A DNA stretch of 64,000 nt from positions 868,001 to 932,000 of the forward strand of contig CANMUI010000001.1 of assembly GCA_947501045.1 (NCBI GenBank), in the 5' to 3' direction. The translations under genes were made by a program, and so were the position numbers. Below are positions 44,249 through 53,524 of this stretch, piece by piece. The first letter of the stretch is position 1; each line of letters opens with the position of its first letter. The notes beneath the pieces are model-generated. The model was not told the origin of the DNA and ran no database searches. It saw only the letters and a program-made list of their open reading frames with translations. The stretch comes from an uncultured Psychrobacter sp. Its GTDB lineage: Bacteria > Pseudomonadota > Gammaproteobacteria > Pseudomonadales > Moraxellaceae.

Positions 44249-45742
44249 CTAAGAGTTGCTTTCTTGGGTATCAAACGACTGATAAGGAATATCCATTTTA
44301 TGCTGTACCTCACGCAGTGCTGTGCGCAGTCCTTCTAAAATAGTAGGATGATAAAAAGGCGCATCAAGTAGCTGTTTTACAGTAATATCGTTAGTAATGG
44401 CCGTTGCCAGTATATGAGCGATATATTCAGCATCTGGCCCGACCATACTAGCGCCTAGCACTCTATCCGTCTTTTTGCACCCGTAAACATGCAATAGACC
44501 GCAGTTGACACCCATAATGCGGCTGCGTCCTTGATTATCAAAGCTTACCTCACCGATGACGTATTCTAGCTCTGGGTTTTCTTCAATCTCAGTTTTTGAC
44601 TTACCTACTGTCATAATTTGTGGATCGGTAAATAGAATGGATAAAGGAGTGGCAGGGGGACGGATATAAGCATCATTATCATTTCCACATACCATACTAC
44701 CGGCGCTAAAACCTTCGTCGCTTGCTACATGTAAAAATGGCAGGTGCACATTGGCATCACCAACGATATAAACCTCAAGATCACCAATCTGTCCGGTTTT
44801 TTTGTCTACATTTTTCGGGCGATTTTTGTCATCAAGTTCAACACTTAGATTTTCGACTCCCAGCCCATCGATAGTATTACGGCGCCCCGTTGCAACCAAC
44901 ACGTAATCACCTTGCCAGCTGCCATCTTTGTTATCCTTATCTGTATACTCAATAGTCGCAACGCGGCGACCACTATCGTCAACTTTAGTGCTTACTTCGT
45001 TGATCTCACTACCTAAATAGAAGTTCATACCCTCACTTAGACAGCTGATGGCCTTAGCATTAACATCCTCGTCTATTAGTCCTCCGACGCGCTCTTTACG
45101 ATTGAATAAAGTCACGGCGACACCTAAACGGGCAAACGCGTGAGCGAGCTCTAATCCAACCGCACCAGCACCGACAACCGCCATAGAATCAGGCAAATCG
45201 GATAACTCAAATACGCTATCAGAAGTCAGTAGTGTATCGCCAAGTTTCTCGGACCAGCCATCAGGGATAAACGGCGTGCTACCAGTGGCGACGATAATTC
45301 TATCTGCTTTAATCAGCTCATCATTGACTTCAATCAGACCTTCTTCGTTGATATGCGCGCGTCCCGATATTTTCTTGTCCGCAGGCCAGCTCTCTACTTG
45401 TTTTTCAATATAACTCTCAAAATGACTGCGCTCTGCCTGCACACGTGCCATGACCTGATTGCCCTTTATGGTCACCTTACTATGAATACCAAATTCTTCA
45501 GAATATTTGGCAGCATGCGCGCGCTCAGCGGCAGCAATAAGAAGTTTGCTTGGCATGCATCCTACGGTAACGCAGGTAGTAGTCCAATACCCGTCGTTGA
45601 TAATAACAACGTCTTTAGTGGTTTTAAGGGCTTGACGAAAGGCATTTTGTCCGGCGGTACCTGCGCCAATAACAGCAACGGCTACTTTACGAGTGACTCC
45701 ACTATTGGAGCTATTATTAAGGCTATCAGATGTTGTGTTCAT
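44249..45742 (-). CDS. dihydrolipoyl dehydrogenase-like flavoprotein disulfide reductase
   Basis: Class I pyridine-nucleotide disulfide oxidoreductase, 497 residues. The FAD motif VIGAGTAGQNA (about 24-34), the redox pair CVTVGC (Cys57, Cys62), the NAD(P) motif VVGAGAVGLELAHA (about 195-208) and VYIVGDANVHLP (about 325) are present. The C-terminal YHPTILEGLR carries the catalytic His-Glu region. It has an Asn/Ser-rich N-terminal lead of ~18 residues and no neighbouring 2-oxoacid dehydrogenase genes. It is therefore probably not the main E3; related orphan enzymes act as general disulfide or quinone reductases. Confidence 0.83.
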   Translation of the reverse strand: MNTTSDSLNNSSNSGVTRKVAVAVIGAGTAGQNAFRQALKTTKDVVIINDGYWTTTCVTVGCMPSKLLIAAAERAHAAKYSEEFGIHSKVTIKGNQVMARVQAERSHFESYIEKQVESWPADKKISGRAHINEEGLIEVNDELIKADRIIVATGSTPFIPDGWSEKLGDTLLTSDSVFELSDLPDSMAVVGAGAVGLELAHAFARLGVAVTLFNRKERVGGLIDEDVNAKAISCLSEGMNFYLGSEINEVSTKVDDSGRRVATIEYTDKDNKDGSWQGDYVLVATGRRNTIDGLGVENLSVELDDKNRPKNVDKKTGQIGDLEVYIVGDANVHLPFLHVASDEGFSAGSMVCGNDNDAYIRPPATPLSILFTDPQIMTVGKSKTEIEENPELEYVIGEVSFDNQGRSRIMGVNCGLLHVYGCKKTDRVLGASMVGPDAEYIAHILATAITNDITVKQLLDAPFYHPTILEGLRTALREVQHKMDIPYQSFDTQESNS

Positions 45743-46380
45743 ATTACTCTCAACTATTTATTAATATCGAATGGTTATCAATTCTAACGCTTAGATGCAA
45801 GGTTGGTAGTTAGATACCAGTTTAGCAATTAAAGACTCTTAGTAATTTCCTATTGTAAATTTTGCCATTGTAAAGTTTTTCTAAATATTGTGCAGTTATT
45901 TATGCGTAACAAACCATTATAAAAGTTTGTAATCACTCTTTGATATTACCCTCTGATTTTAACTTTGTAGCGTTGTGTCAAAGAGCGTTATACAAAAATC
46001 AGGATTGGTTGAACACTCACAAGCCAGACACGTCCTAACTTTGACTAAAAATGATTTTACGAATACCTCTTCGCAAATACTTACTTCAAATAAAGCCGTT
46101 CATCGCCGAAAAATACCGCCTATCACAAATTATTAAGTTAAGTTGTTAACAATTATTACTAACAAGTCATGTGAATGCATCAAAAAAAATGATTTTTGGT
46201 ATGCATGTTGCACCCGTTCAGTAGTTGCAAATTAAACTCAGTAATACAAATGTAATCTTTGTCTATATTACTGTTAGTGAAAGTAACACTAGAATTCGAG
46301 AAAGATGTATAGGGTCAATCCAATATTATCACTATCGTTATAAATAAAGTTTATTAAATTCTATAACTTAGGGCAAACGC
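45743..46380. other. 638-bp intergenic region
   Basis: AT-rich divergent spacer between the flavoprotein and DUF1800 genes. It must carry promoters for both. I found no open frame of coding character, no repeat copy, and no recognisable RNA structure. Confidence 0.5.
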
Positions 46381-48351
46381 ATGAAGTATCCGAGCAAGGA
46401 AAAGCCTTCGTTTAAGATAAATAATAATTCTCACTCTACCTTAATAAAAAATACGCATTTCAACAACTTCAGTAATAAACAAAAGTTTTACCCAGTTAAG
46501 GTGCGTCACCCCGCTGTAGCTTCTATGACTTTATTTCTCATAGGTTGTGGAGGGAGTGGTTCAGCAGATGACTCTAGTATAGCAGCTCCCAGCATAGGTG
46601 CAGGAAATTCTAATGCAGGAGGTATTAATACAAGAAGCACTAATACGCAAAGTACTAACACAGGAGGTTCTAACACAGGAAGTGCTAATACAGGCAGCTC
46701 CAATAATGGAGGTTCTAATACCGCAAGTTCTGGTAATACCGGTTCTAACACAACTGACTCAAATGTAGACAATATTATGGATAAAAAAGCACTAAATGAC
46801 GTTGAAGCTGCTCGATTTTTGCAGCAAGCCCAGTTCTCATCTACTAAAGATGAGATCAACTACCTTAAACGCGTTGGTATAGACCAATGGTTAAATAGAC
46901 AGTTTTCTCTAAAAAGTGGGATTGGGGGCTATGACTGGCTATATCAACAAGGTTACAACACTAGAGAATATCGTTACTCCGATAGACCTGTAGACTGGAT
47001 GGCGTGGCAGCAGTTATTGTCTGCTAAAGATACCTTGCGTAAGCGTATGGCCTTAGCCTTGTCTGAAATTCTGGTATTGTCCACCTTAGAATTAGGACTT
47101 CCTCATCGGGCTTTTGCAATCGGTGCCTATTGGGATTTACTAAATAAACATGCCTTTGGTAACTTTAGAGATTTATTGAAAGATATTACTATAAATCTGG
47201 GTATGGGTGCTTATTTGGATTTAAGACATAGCAGAAAAGCGGATAGTAGAGGACGCCGGCCTGATGAGAATTATGCTCGTGAAGTCATGCAGCTCTTTAC
47301 CATTGGTTTGGTAGAGTTAAATCTTGATGGCACCCCTAAGCTGAGAAATGGCAAAACTATAGAAACGTATACTCAAGAAACCGTGAGTAATATTGCTATG
47401 GCCTTGACTGGTTGGACTGTAGATGGCAGGTCTTATGTTATCGGCTCAAATACTGACACTGAATTTGCGCGTGCTCCTATGATTAATATAGCCAGTAGAC
47501 ATGATACACGTAGCGCGACTTTCTTTGATACCACGGTACCAGCGGGCTCAAGTGGCGAGCAGGCGCTAGAGATTGTAGTAGATACTTTGTTTAATCATCC
47601 CAATGTGGCTCCCTTTATTTGTAAACAGCTTATTCAGCGTTTGGTTACTAGTAATCCAAGTCCTGAATATATAAGACGCGTGGCTACTGTTTTTAATAGT
47701 GATGAGAAAGGCAGACGTGGCAATCTACAGTCTGTCTTAACCGCTATTTTAACCAATGATGAAGCACGTAATCCTCCAATTAGAAGAGATCCTACTATTG
47801 GCAAGGTGCGTGAACCTATAATGAGGCTCATCCAATGGGTATACACTTTCAGTAATCGACAAAGCGTTACGGGTAAGTGGTTTATTAGTAAGACTGATAA
47901 TAGAGCTTCATATCTTAACCAAAGTCCTTTTAGGTCTCCTTCAGTATTTAACTATTTTGATATTAATTATGCACCCATTACTAAAGCCTTTACTGATAGT
48001 GGCATTGTAGCGCCAGAGCTACAGCTGCATAATGAAACGGCTACCGTAGGTTATATCAACCATATAAAAAGGGTAATTGAAAAAGGAGTGTTTCAAAACT
48101 TTATTGAAACGCTCACTGAAATAGAACCTGATTATAGTCAAGAGATGAAGCTTTATGAACAACCGGAAAAGCTGGTAGATCATTTGAATCTTATTCTATG
48201 TGCAGGCCAGATGTCTCCTAAGACAAAAAGTCTGATCCATACAGCCGTGACAGATATAACCCAAAGAACCTCTCGTGATTGGAAACAAGATCGTATTCAT
48301 CTGGCTGTTTTTATGACTATGGTTAGCCCTGACTACCTAGTACAAAAGTAA
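46381..48351 (+). CDS. DUF1800 family protein, predicted exported lipoprotein
   Basis: A 656-residue protein of unknown function. A hydrophobic stretch MTLFLIGC followed by GG (about 50-58) looks like a lipobox, although ~45 polar, basic residues precede it, which is long for a signal; an internal start may be used. A Ser/Asn/Thr/Gly repeat region (about 75-135, units like SNTGG) forms a flexible spacer. The DUF1800 domain follows, with LRKRMALALSEILVL and the hallmark NYAREVMQLFTIGL (about 298-311). It is 31 bases upstream of a DUF1501 gene, the usual partner of DUF1800. Confidence 0.85.
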   Translation: MKYPSKEKPSFKINNNSHSTLIKNTHFNNFSNKQKFYPVKVRHPAVASMTLFLIGCGGSGSADDSSIAAPSIGAGNSNAGGINTRSTNTQSTNTGGSNTGSANTGSSNNGGSNTASSGNTGSNTTDSNVDNIMDKKALNDVEAARFLQQAQFSSTKDEINYLKRVGIDQWLNRQFSLKSGIGGYDWLYQQGYNTREYRYSDRPVDWMAWQQLLSAKDTLRKRMALALSEILVLSTLELGLPHRAFAIGAYWDLLNKHAFGNFRDLLKDITINLGMGAYLDLRHSRKADSRGRRPDENYAREVMQLFTIGLVELNLDGTPKLRNGKTIETYTQETVSNIAMALTGWTVDGRSYVIGSNTDTEFARAPMINIASRHDTRSATFFDTTVPAGSSGEQALEIVVDTLFNHPNVAPFICKQLIQRLVTSNPSPEYIRRVATVFNSDEKGRRGNLQSVLTAILTNDEARNPPIRRDPTIGKVREPIMRLIQWVYTFSNRQSVTGKWFISKTDNRASYLNQSPFRSPSVFNYFDINYAPITKAFTDSGIVAPELQLHNETATVGYINHIKRVIEKGVFQNFIETLTEIEPDYSQEMKLYEQPEKLVDHLNLILCAGQMSPKTKSLIHTAVTDITQRTSRDWKQDRIHLAVFMTMVSPDYLVQK

Positions 48352-48382
48352 GAAACTAACACAAAATGAGCGAATTACTACT

Positions 48383-49756
48383 ATGAATGAATTATCCAGA
48401 AGAGCTTTTCTACAGCGTTTGGGCTACTTAACGGCGGCAGGGGTTGCTAACCCTATGACTATTAACCTTATGGGGATGGCTGAAGCTGCTGCACAAACTG
48501 CTACAGACTATAAAGCCTTAGTCTGTGTCTTTTTTGAAGGAGGGAATGATCATGCTAATACCCTTATTCCTGTCGATAATGATAATTACAATAGCTATAA
48601 AAACATACGACAGAGTATAGCCTTAGACCGATCGAAGGTTTTGCCTCTGATACCTACGTCGAGCTTATCAGGCGGACTAAAATGGGGTTTTCATCCAGAG
48701 CTTGGACGCTTAAATAGTTTGTTCCACCTCAAAAAGCTAGCCGTCTTACAAAATGTGGGCACCTTAATTCAACCAACGTCTATTGATCAGTTTAAAAGAC
48801 AAACAGTACCGCTACCTGATACGTTATTCTCGCATTCAACACAGAAAAAAACATGGCAAAGCACTCCTAATAAAGCGTTTACAGAGGGGTGGGGCGGACA
48901 CATAGGCGATCTAATTTTAAGTCAAAACTCACAAACTATGTTTTCTTGCATTAGTACTGCCAATAACTCGTTGTTTTTGACAGGTGAAAAAGCCATTCCG
49001 CTAAACATTGATCCCAGTGGTATTAGGCCGATTCAGCCGGCCAAAGAGAATGCCAATCTTTACGGCTCACGAACAGCGGCCGCAGCGTTAAGAGAACTTA
49101 TTACCTCAGATCGTCATAACATTATGGAAAACTATCTTAATTCAGTTACTAGGCGTTCAATAGAAGCTGAACAATCAATATCATCTGCATTAAAAGGTGC
49201 AGGCGAGTTTGTCACTCAATTTCCAAGGGGTAATTCGTTAGCCGATCAATTACAAGCGGTGGCAAAACTGATCAAAACACGTGACAATTTTGGTCTTAAA
49301 AGACAGATCTTTTTTGTCAACCTTGATGGTTTTGATACTCACGCTGATTTGTTAAGTAGACATAGTAATCAGATGGCTTTAGTTAACGATGCTCTAGCTA
49401 GCTTTTATGAGGCGACTGAAGAGATGAATATGACTGAAAGCGTGACTACCTTTACCGCCTCAGATTTTGGCCGTACCTTTAGTAGTAATGGCAATGGCTC
49501 AGATCACGGTTGGGGTAGTCATCATATCATTATGGGCGGCGCGGTTAATGGTAGAGATTTTTATGGTAATAGTCCTGAAATTGGTCTGGATACTGCAGAA
49601 GATACAGGTCAGGGCCGTCTATTACCAACGACTTCAATTGATCAGTATGCAGCTACTCTAGCTAAATGGTTTGGCGTATCTAATAGTGATATGCGACTTG
49701 TAACGCCCAATCTTTATAACTTCAACGAGCAAGACTTAGGGTTTATGAGAACCTAA
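48383..49756 (+). CDS. DUF1501 family protein with Tat signal
   Basis: A 457-residue protein with a twin-arginine signal: SRRAFLQ (about 5-11), hydrophobic AAGVANPMTINLMGMAEAAAQ, cleavage near residue 38. Export in folded form suggests a cofactor or complex. Family marks are FEGGNDHANTLIP (about 53-65), LDGFDTH (about 315) and FGRTFSSNGNGSDHGWGSHH (about 367-386), the alkaline-phosphatase-like metal region of DUF1501. It forms an operon with the DUF1800 gene upstream; the pair recurs across bacteria but its role is unproven. Confidence 0.88.
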   Translation: MNELSRRAFLQRLGYLTAAGVANPMTINLMGMAEAAAQTATDYKALVCVFFEGGNDHANTLIPVDNDNYNSYKNIRQSIALDRSKVLPLIPTSSLSGGLKWGFHPELGRLNSLFHLKKLAVLQNVGTLIQPTSIDQFKRQTVPLPDTLFSHSTQKKTWQSTPNKAFTEGWGGHIGDLILSQNSQTMFSCISTANNSLFLTGEKAIPLNIDPSGIRPIQPAKENANLYGSRTAAAALRELITSDRHNIMENYLNSVTRRSIEAEQSISSALKGAGEFVTQFPRGNSLADQLQAVAKLIKTRDNFGLKRQIFFVNLDGFDTHADLLSRHSNQMALVNDALASFYEATEEMNMTESVTTFTASDFGRTFSSNGNGSDHGWGSHHIIMGGAVNGRDFYGNSPEIGLDTAEDTGQGRLLPTTSIDQYAATLAKWFGVSNSDMRLVTPNLYNFNEQDLGFMRT

Positions 49757-49790
49757 AAGCGCTTAGCATAAAATAAATAGTAGGTAAATA

Positions 49791-49847
49791 AAAAACCTGA
49801 CCTCCTTTTCAATACAGTACAGTAAAGGGTAGTCAGGTTTTTTTTAT
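49791..49847. terminator. bidirectional terminator, DUF1501 / peroxiredoxin
   Basis: AAAACCTGAC (49792-49801) and GTCAGGTTTT (49832-49841) form a 10-bp stem with a ~30-base loop, followed by a T-run. It serves the convergent DUF1501 and peroxiredoxin genes. Confidence 0.75.
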
Positions 49848-50344
49848 TAAGACGTTAAAGTATTAAGCAGACGTTCAGTATAGCCTTTGGCACGTAGATT
49901 ACGCTGGGCGTGCGTAAGCTTGCCTTCTTTATTAAAGACAAATGCAGAGCGTACCAAACCCAAGGTTGTTTTTCCGTACATGTTTTTTTCTTTAATAACC
50001 TCAAAGTGTTGACACAACTGCTCATCTGAATCACTGATAAGTGGAATCTGTAAATCGTACTTTTCAATGAACTTTTTATGTGACTCAATGCTATCGCGAG
50101 ATACGCCAATGATATCGTAACCAAGCTCATCAAAATCGTTAAAATGTTCAGTAAATTCGGTCGCTTGTACTGTGCAGCCTGGAGTATCGTCTTTGGGATA
50201 AAAGTACAAAATAAGCCCTTTATCAGTGTGCTCGACCAGCTCTTTTAAGCTTATATTGTCATGAATAAAGTTGCCGTCCAGCTCGCGTACTATTGTCACT
50301 GGAAAGTTAGGTAGATTAATAACTTCGTCAGTCGGTTTGACCAT
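49847..50344 (-). CDS. bcp: peroxiredoxin, BCP/PrxQ type
   Basis: Thiol peroxidase reducing H2O2 and organic peroxides, cytoplasmic. The 165-residue length and YFYPKDDTPGCTVQATEF (peroxidatic Cys57) identify the BCP/PrxQ subfamily. The usual resolving Cys five positions later (E. coli C50) is replaced by Thr in CTVQATEF. A second Cys, Cys111 in QLCQHFEV, aligns with E. coli C99. The enzyme may thus work as a 1-Cys peroxiredoxin or use Cys111. It is convergent with the DUF1501 gene. Confidence 0.93.
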   Translation of the reverse strand: MVKPTDEVINLPNFPVTIVRELDGNFIHDNISLKELVEHTDKGLILYFYPKDDTPGCTVQATEFTEHFNDFDELGYDIIGVSRDSIESHKKFIEKYDLQIPLISDSDEQLCQHFEVIKEKNMYGKTTLGLVRSAFVFNKEGKLTHAQRNLRAKGYTERLLNTLTS

Positions 50345-50427
50345 GATAAATTCCTTATAAGTATTAGTGGACTAATCAGAGCTAGATTAACAGAAATAAG
50401 TTATTAGTATCAAACTTTACTTGCCCA

Positions 50428-50454
50428 CAAAAAAAGACTGACGATCGCCAGTCT
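50428..50454 (-). terminator. terminator after the small secreted protein gene
   Basis: AGACTG (50435-50440) / CAGTCT (50449-50454) with a GC-rich self-complementary loop, followed on the minus strand by seven T, 43 bases after the stop of the small secreted protein gene. Confidence 0.65.
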
Positions 50455-50496
50455 ATTGCTCTACACGTTTTTTGTTATAATGCTTAACTCAGACTA

Positions 50497-50826
50497 TTAA
50501 GCAGGTTTTTGCGGCTGCTTTAAATCCAGTCCTTCGGTACATTGTTGTAAGTCTTTTTGCATCTTTTTCACATAAGGCAGGCTAGAAGGATCTTTTTTGT
50601 CTTGTGCGTAACTTTCAACCTCCCACATCTGACCGATGGTCATTTGACTGCGCACATTAATTGTACATTTACACAGCTTAGAAGCCGTACTTTTATCTGC
50701 AACTTTATATTTGACCGCGCCGCTTACACACTGATCAATATTACTTTGTTTAATATCAACAGCATTTGCTTGCGGTATAGCTACAAACGCAACAAGCGCT
50801 AGGGGTAGTACTTTTAATAACTTCAT
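50497..50826 (-). CDS. small secreted four-Cys protein
   Basis: Unrecognised. A 109-residue protein with a signal peptide (KVLPLALVAFVAIPQANA, cleavage after about residue 22). The mature ~87-residue helical domain has four Cys: DQCVSG, KLCKC and QQCTEG. These could form two disulfides in the periplasm. The late PYVKKM... and the Gln/Pro-rich C-terminus are unstructured. No partner gene is evident; peroxiredoxin and queC flank it with spacers. Similar small Cys proteins are common in Moraxellaceae. Confidence 0.7.
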   Translation of the reverse strand: MKLLKVLPLALVAFVAIPQANAVDIKQSNIDQCVSGAVKYKVADKSTASKLCKCTINVRSQMTIGQMWEVESYAQDKKDPSSLPYVKKMQKDLQQCTEGLDLKQPQKPA

Positions 50827-50993
50827 AAATATTCTCTTATAGATATATACAGCGTCGACAAAATAAAAATGGACATTAAATTTAAATAGGTAACATTAGC
50901 ACTAGCAAGGACTCATACCATAACAATTATAGTTATTAAAAAAAACTACGCGCTTGCTGTGTTGATGCAATTAAATGTTACGCTTATATTTGC

Positions 50994-51842
50994 TTATAAC
51001 TTATCATGTTCAGTACTACTTTGATACTGAGCCTTATAGTGTGCTTGATAAGGCGTAGGATCAGTAACGCCAGCCTGTTCAAATCCTTGACGGCGTAGGA
51101 CGCAGCTATCGCACACCCCGCAAGCCAGTCCGCTGGCATCTGCTTGATAGCAAGAGATAGTTTGAGCGTAGTCGACATCAAGCGTCAAACCAAGCTCAAT
51201 GGTTTGTGCTTTTGACAGCTGCTGAAGTGGCGTTTGGATACTTAAGTGATGACCGGTAACCCCCGCTTTGGTTGCCAGATTTGCCATATGCTCAAAAGCC
51301 GCTATATATTCAGGGCGGCAGTCAGGGTAGCCTGAATAATCAACTGAGCTGACACCAATGACGATATGATTGGCATCAGTGACCTCTGCAACCGCTAAGG
51401 CATAAGATAAGAAAATAGTATTACGCGCAGGCACATAGGTATTAGGAATAGCGTCGTTATCGATCTCAGCATACTTTTTATTAGGGAATTTATCAGTGTC
51501 ACCATCGGGTACGATCATATTATGGTCAGTTAAAGAGGATCCACCTAGCTGAGCGATATCAATATCGATGATACGATGATTGACAGCTGCGGTCTCAGCG
51601 ATAGTTTTTGCTGCGATAAGCTCGCTATTATGGCGTTGACCATAGTTAAAACTGACGGCGGTGACTGTAGCATAGCGAGCCTTTGCCCAATACAGACAGG
51701 TAACCGAATCAAGTCCTCCTGATAGGAGCACGACTGCGTTCTGATGCTTGTGCTCTGCTATATCGTTTGTACTAACGGTATGGTTGGTATCAGCATCAGA
51801 CACTGGGGTAGGAGAGCTTACTGGCGGTGTTACATTAATCAT
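50994..51842 (-). CDS. queC: 7-cyano-7-deazaguanine synthase
   Basis: ATP-dependent amidotransferase-type ligase that makes preQ0 from 7-carboxy-7-deazaguanine. The 282-residue product has an extra Asp/Thr-rich N-terminal stretch (~33 residues) before the PP-loop VVLLSGGLDSVTCLYWA (about 37-53). FNYGQRHNSEL, the middle VIGVSSVDYSGYPDCRPEY and the zinc cluster CYQADASGLACGVCDSC near the C-terminus are also seen. With QueE at the left edge and YhhQ at 37 kb, it shows a preQ0 pathway with salvage. No riboswitch was found before this gene. Confidence 0.95.
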   Translation of the reverse strand: MINVTPPVSSPTPVSDADTNHTVSTNDIAEHKHQNAVVLLSGGLDSVTCLYWAKARYATVTAVSFNYGQRHNSELIAAKTIAETAAVNHRIIDIDIAQLGGSSLTDHNMIVPDGDTDKFPNKKYAEIDNDAIPNTYVPARNTIFLSYALAVAEVTDANHIVIGVSSVDYSGYPDCRPEYIAAFEHMANLATKAGVTGHHLSIQTPLQQLSKAQTIELGLTLDVDYAQTISCYQADASGLACGVCDSCVLRRQGFEQAGVTDPTPYQAHYKAQYQSSTEHDKL

Positions 51843-52228
51843 AACAGTATCTTTGATCTATTAATTATTGACTTTAATTTATATGTATAAAAAAAGACTA
51901 TTTTAACAAAATTATGGTCTTGCCAAAACCTTGATAGTCGTAAGTATCAGCTTTACCAAACGGATAACGATGAGCTTTCAATATTATAATCTGTAGCACA
52001 GTTAGTGCTACGATTGGCGTTACAAGAGCTTATAATTTGGCACTATATTTCAAAGTCGTTTCGTTTTAAAGTCATTTTTTAAATACTTAGTAAATTTTGT
52101 TATAATCGTCGCCGCTATATTGGATATCAATACTCTTTGTCTTTTCTTTAGCCATAAGTAAATAGGCTTAGATTTACGCTGTAAGTTACGTTATTCCAAT
52201 TCAATATTTTTTAGATAGGGAGTAATTT
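51843..52228. other. 386-bp divergent spacer, ttcA promoter region
   Basis: Divergent region between queC and ttcA. A TATAAT at 52101-52106 with TTTAAA at 52078-52083 (17-base spacing) is a candidate ttcA promoter. No gene or repeat copy was seen. Confidence 0.4.
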
Positions 52229-53353
52229 ATGACCGCAGCTACTTTATACGTGCCTCAGTCCGGCACTGCTTTCGACAAAACTAACAACCATAATGACAAT
52301 GCTGCTGAACATGATATTGTCAAACATCTAAATAATGAGATTGATAATAAAGTAGATACTGAATCAGCTCTAAATGCCGCTCAGTTTAAAAAACTACAAA
52401 AAAAATTACGCCGGCAAGTGTCGTTAGCCATCCAAGATTTCAATATGATCGAAGAGGGTGATGTTGTTATGGTCTGTGTTTCAGGCGGTAAGGACAGTTA
52501 TACGCTATTAGACATCTTATTATTATTAAAAAGTGCCGCTCCGATACATTTCGATATTGTCGCTGTGAATTTGGATCAAAAACAACCTGGCTATCCTGAA
52601 GACATATTGCCAAACTATTTAAATGAACAAGGCATTGCTCACTATATTTTAGAAAAAGACACTTATAGTATTGTCAAAAGCGTCGTACCAGAAGGTAAAA
52701 CCTATTGTTCAGCTTGCTCTCGTCTACGCCGTGGTTCTTTGTATGGTTTTGCTAAACAGATTGGTGCCACCAAAATCGCTCTAGGTCATCATCGCGATGA
52801 TATGCTAGCAACCTTTTTCTTAAATCTGTTTCACGGTGGCGCGCTCAAATCCATGCCGCCCAAACTCTTAAGTGACGATAAACAAAACATACTTATTCGC
52901 CCGCTAGCTTACGTGGAAGAAAAAGATATCATCGAGTACGCGCACCTAAAACAGTTCCCTATCATTCCTTGCAATTTGTGCGGCAGCCAAACCAATCTAC
53001 AGCGTGCGGTTATTAATGATATGCTACGCGAGTGGGACGATGCACATCCGCAGCGTTTGGCTTCTATCTTTAAAGCCATGCAAAACGTGGCACCATCACA
53101 GTTAGCTGATCGTGAGTTGTTTGATTTTGAAAAGCTCAGTTTGGATCGTAATAACGATGACAATAGCGAGCGCTTATTTGAAGGTAGTAATATCCAAGTG
53201 GGACAAGCTAGCAGTCTTGCTGATATTGGCTTACCTACTGTACCAAAAAAACAGAAGTTTGAAACAAAAATTGTAGATAACAACCAAGCAACTAATGATA
53301 AAAATAATAGGCACTCAAAGCGCAAAATTCCGACGATTAATCCGATCTTTTAA
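52229..53353 (+). CDS. ttcA: tRNA 2-thiocytidine synthase TtcA
   Basis: Fe-S dependent ATP pyrophosphatase that thiolates cytidine 32 of some tRNAs. The 374-residue protein has the PP-loop [17 protein letters not shown] (about 86-102), the paired cluster ligands [11 protein letters not shown] (about 154-164) and [12 protein letters not shown] (about 247-258). The N-terminus (~45 residues, Asn/Asp-rich) and the C-terminal ~60 residues (basic, Asn-rich) are extensions beyond the E. coli enzyme. The start is preceded by a GGGAG. Terminator follows. Confidence 0.95.
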   Translation: MTAATLYVPQSGTAFDKTNNHNDNAAEHDIVKHLNNEIDNKVDTESALNAAQFKKLQKKLRRQVSLAIQDFNMIEEGDVVMVCVSGGKDSYTLLDILLLLKSAAPIHFDIVAVNLDQKQPGYPEDILPNYLNEQGIAHYILEKDTYSIVKSVVPEGKTYCSACSRLRRGSLYGFAKQIGATKIALGHHRDDMLATFFLNLFHGGALKSMPPKLLSDDKQNILIRPLAYVEEKDIIEYAHLKQFPIIPCNLCGSQTNLQRAVINDMLREWDDAHPQRLASIFKAMQNVAPSQLADRELFDFEKLSLDRNNDDNSERLFEGSNIQVGQASSLADIGLPTVPKKQKFETKIVDNNQATNDKNNRHSKRKIPTINPIF

Positions 53354-53376
53354 TCTATTATGTTCAAAACACCTAA

Positions 53377-53405
53377 AAAAACCAGTTCATTATGAGCTGG
53401 TTTTT
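53377..53405 (+). terminator. terminator of ttcA
   Basis: AAAACCAGTTCAT / ATGAGCTGGTTTT stem (one G-T pair) with a one-base loop and five T, 25 bases after the ttcA stop. Confidence 0.8.
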
Positions 53406-53439
53406 ATATTTTAGCCTTAGAAGGTACCAAGTAATCATA

Positions 53440-53518
53440 CTATAGTTGAATCACTATAAAATCTATACCAATAGCTCTGGTAATATTAGCGTGTCAATTT
53501 TATTTCATACTGACTATA
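53440..53518 (-). repeat. MITE-like repeat, shortened copy, inverted
   Basis: Begins CTATAGTTGAATCACTATAAAA and ends GTGTCAATTTTATTTCATACTGACTATA. Reversed, it matches the outer ends of the full-length repeat (ACTGACAC near the left end), with ATACCA.. also kept. The centre is missing and the match is weaker than for the other copies. Confidence 0.45.
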
Positions 53519-53524
53519 TAATGA

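Noticed and set aside
46506..46859. 117-codon antisense open frame over the DUF1800 low-complexity region
   Set aside because: Its Leu/Pro/Val repeats merely mirror the Ser/Asn/Thr/Gly repeats of the sense gene.
50935..50990. Possible further copy of the CTATAGTT repeat (TGCTGTGTTGATGCAATTAAATGTTACGC)
   Set aside because: Only about 30 bases match the central part, with several differences and no recognisable ends.
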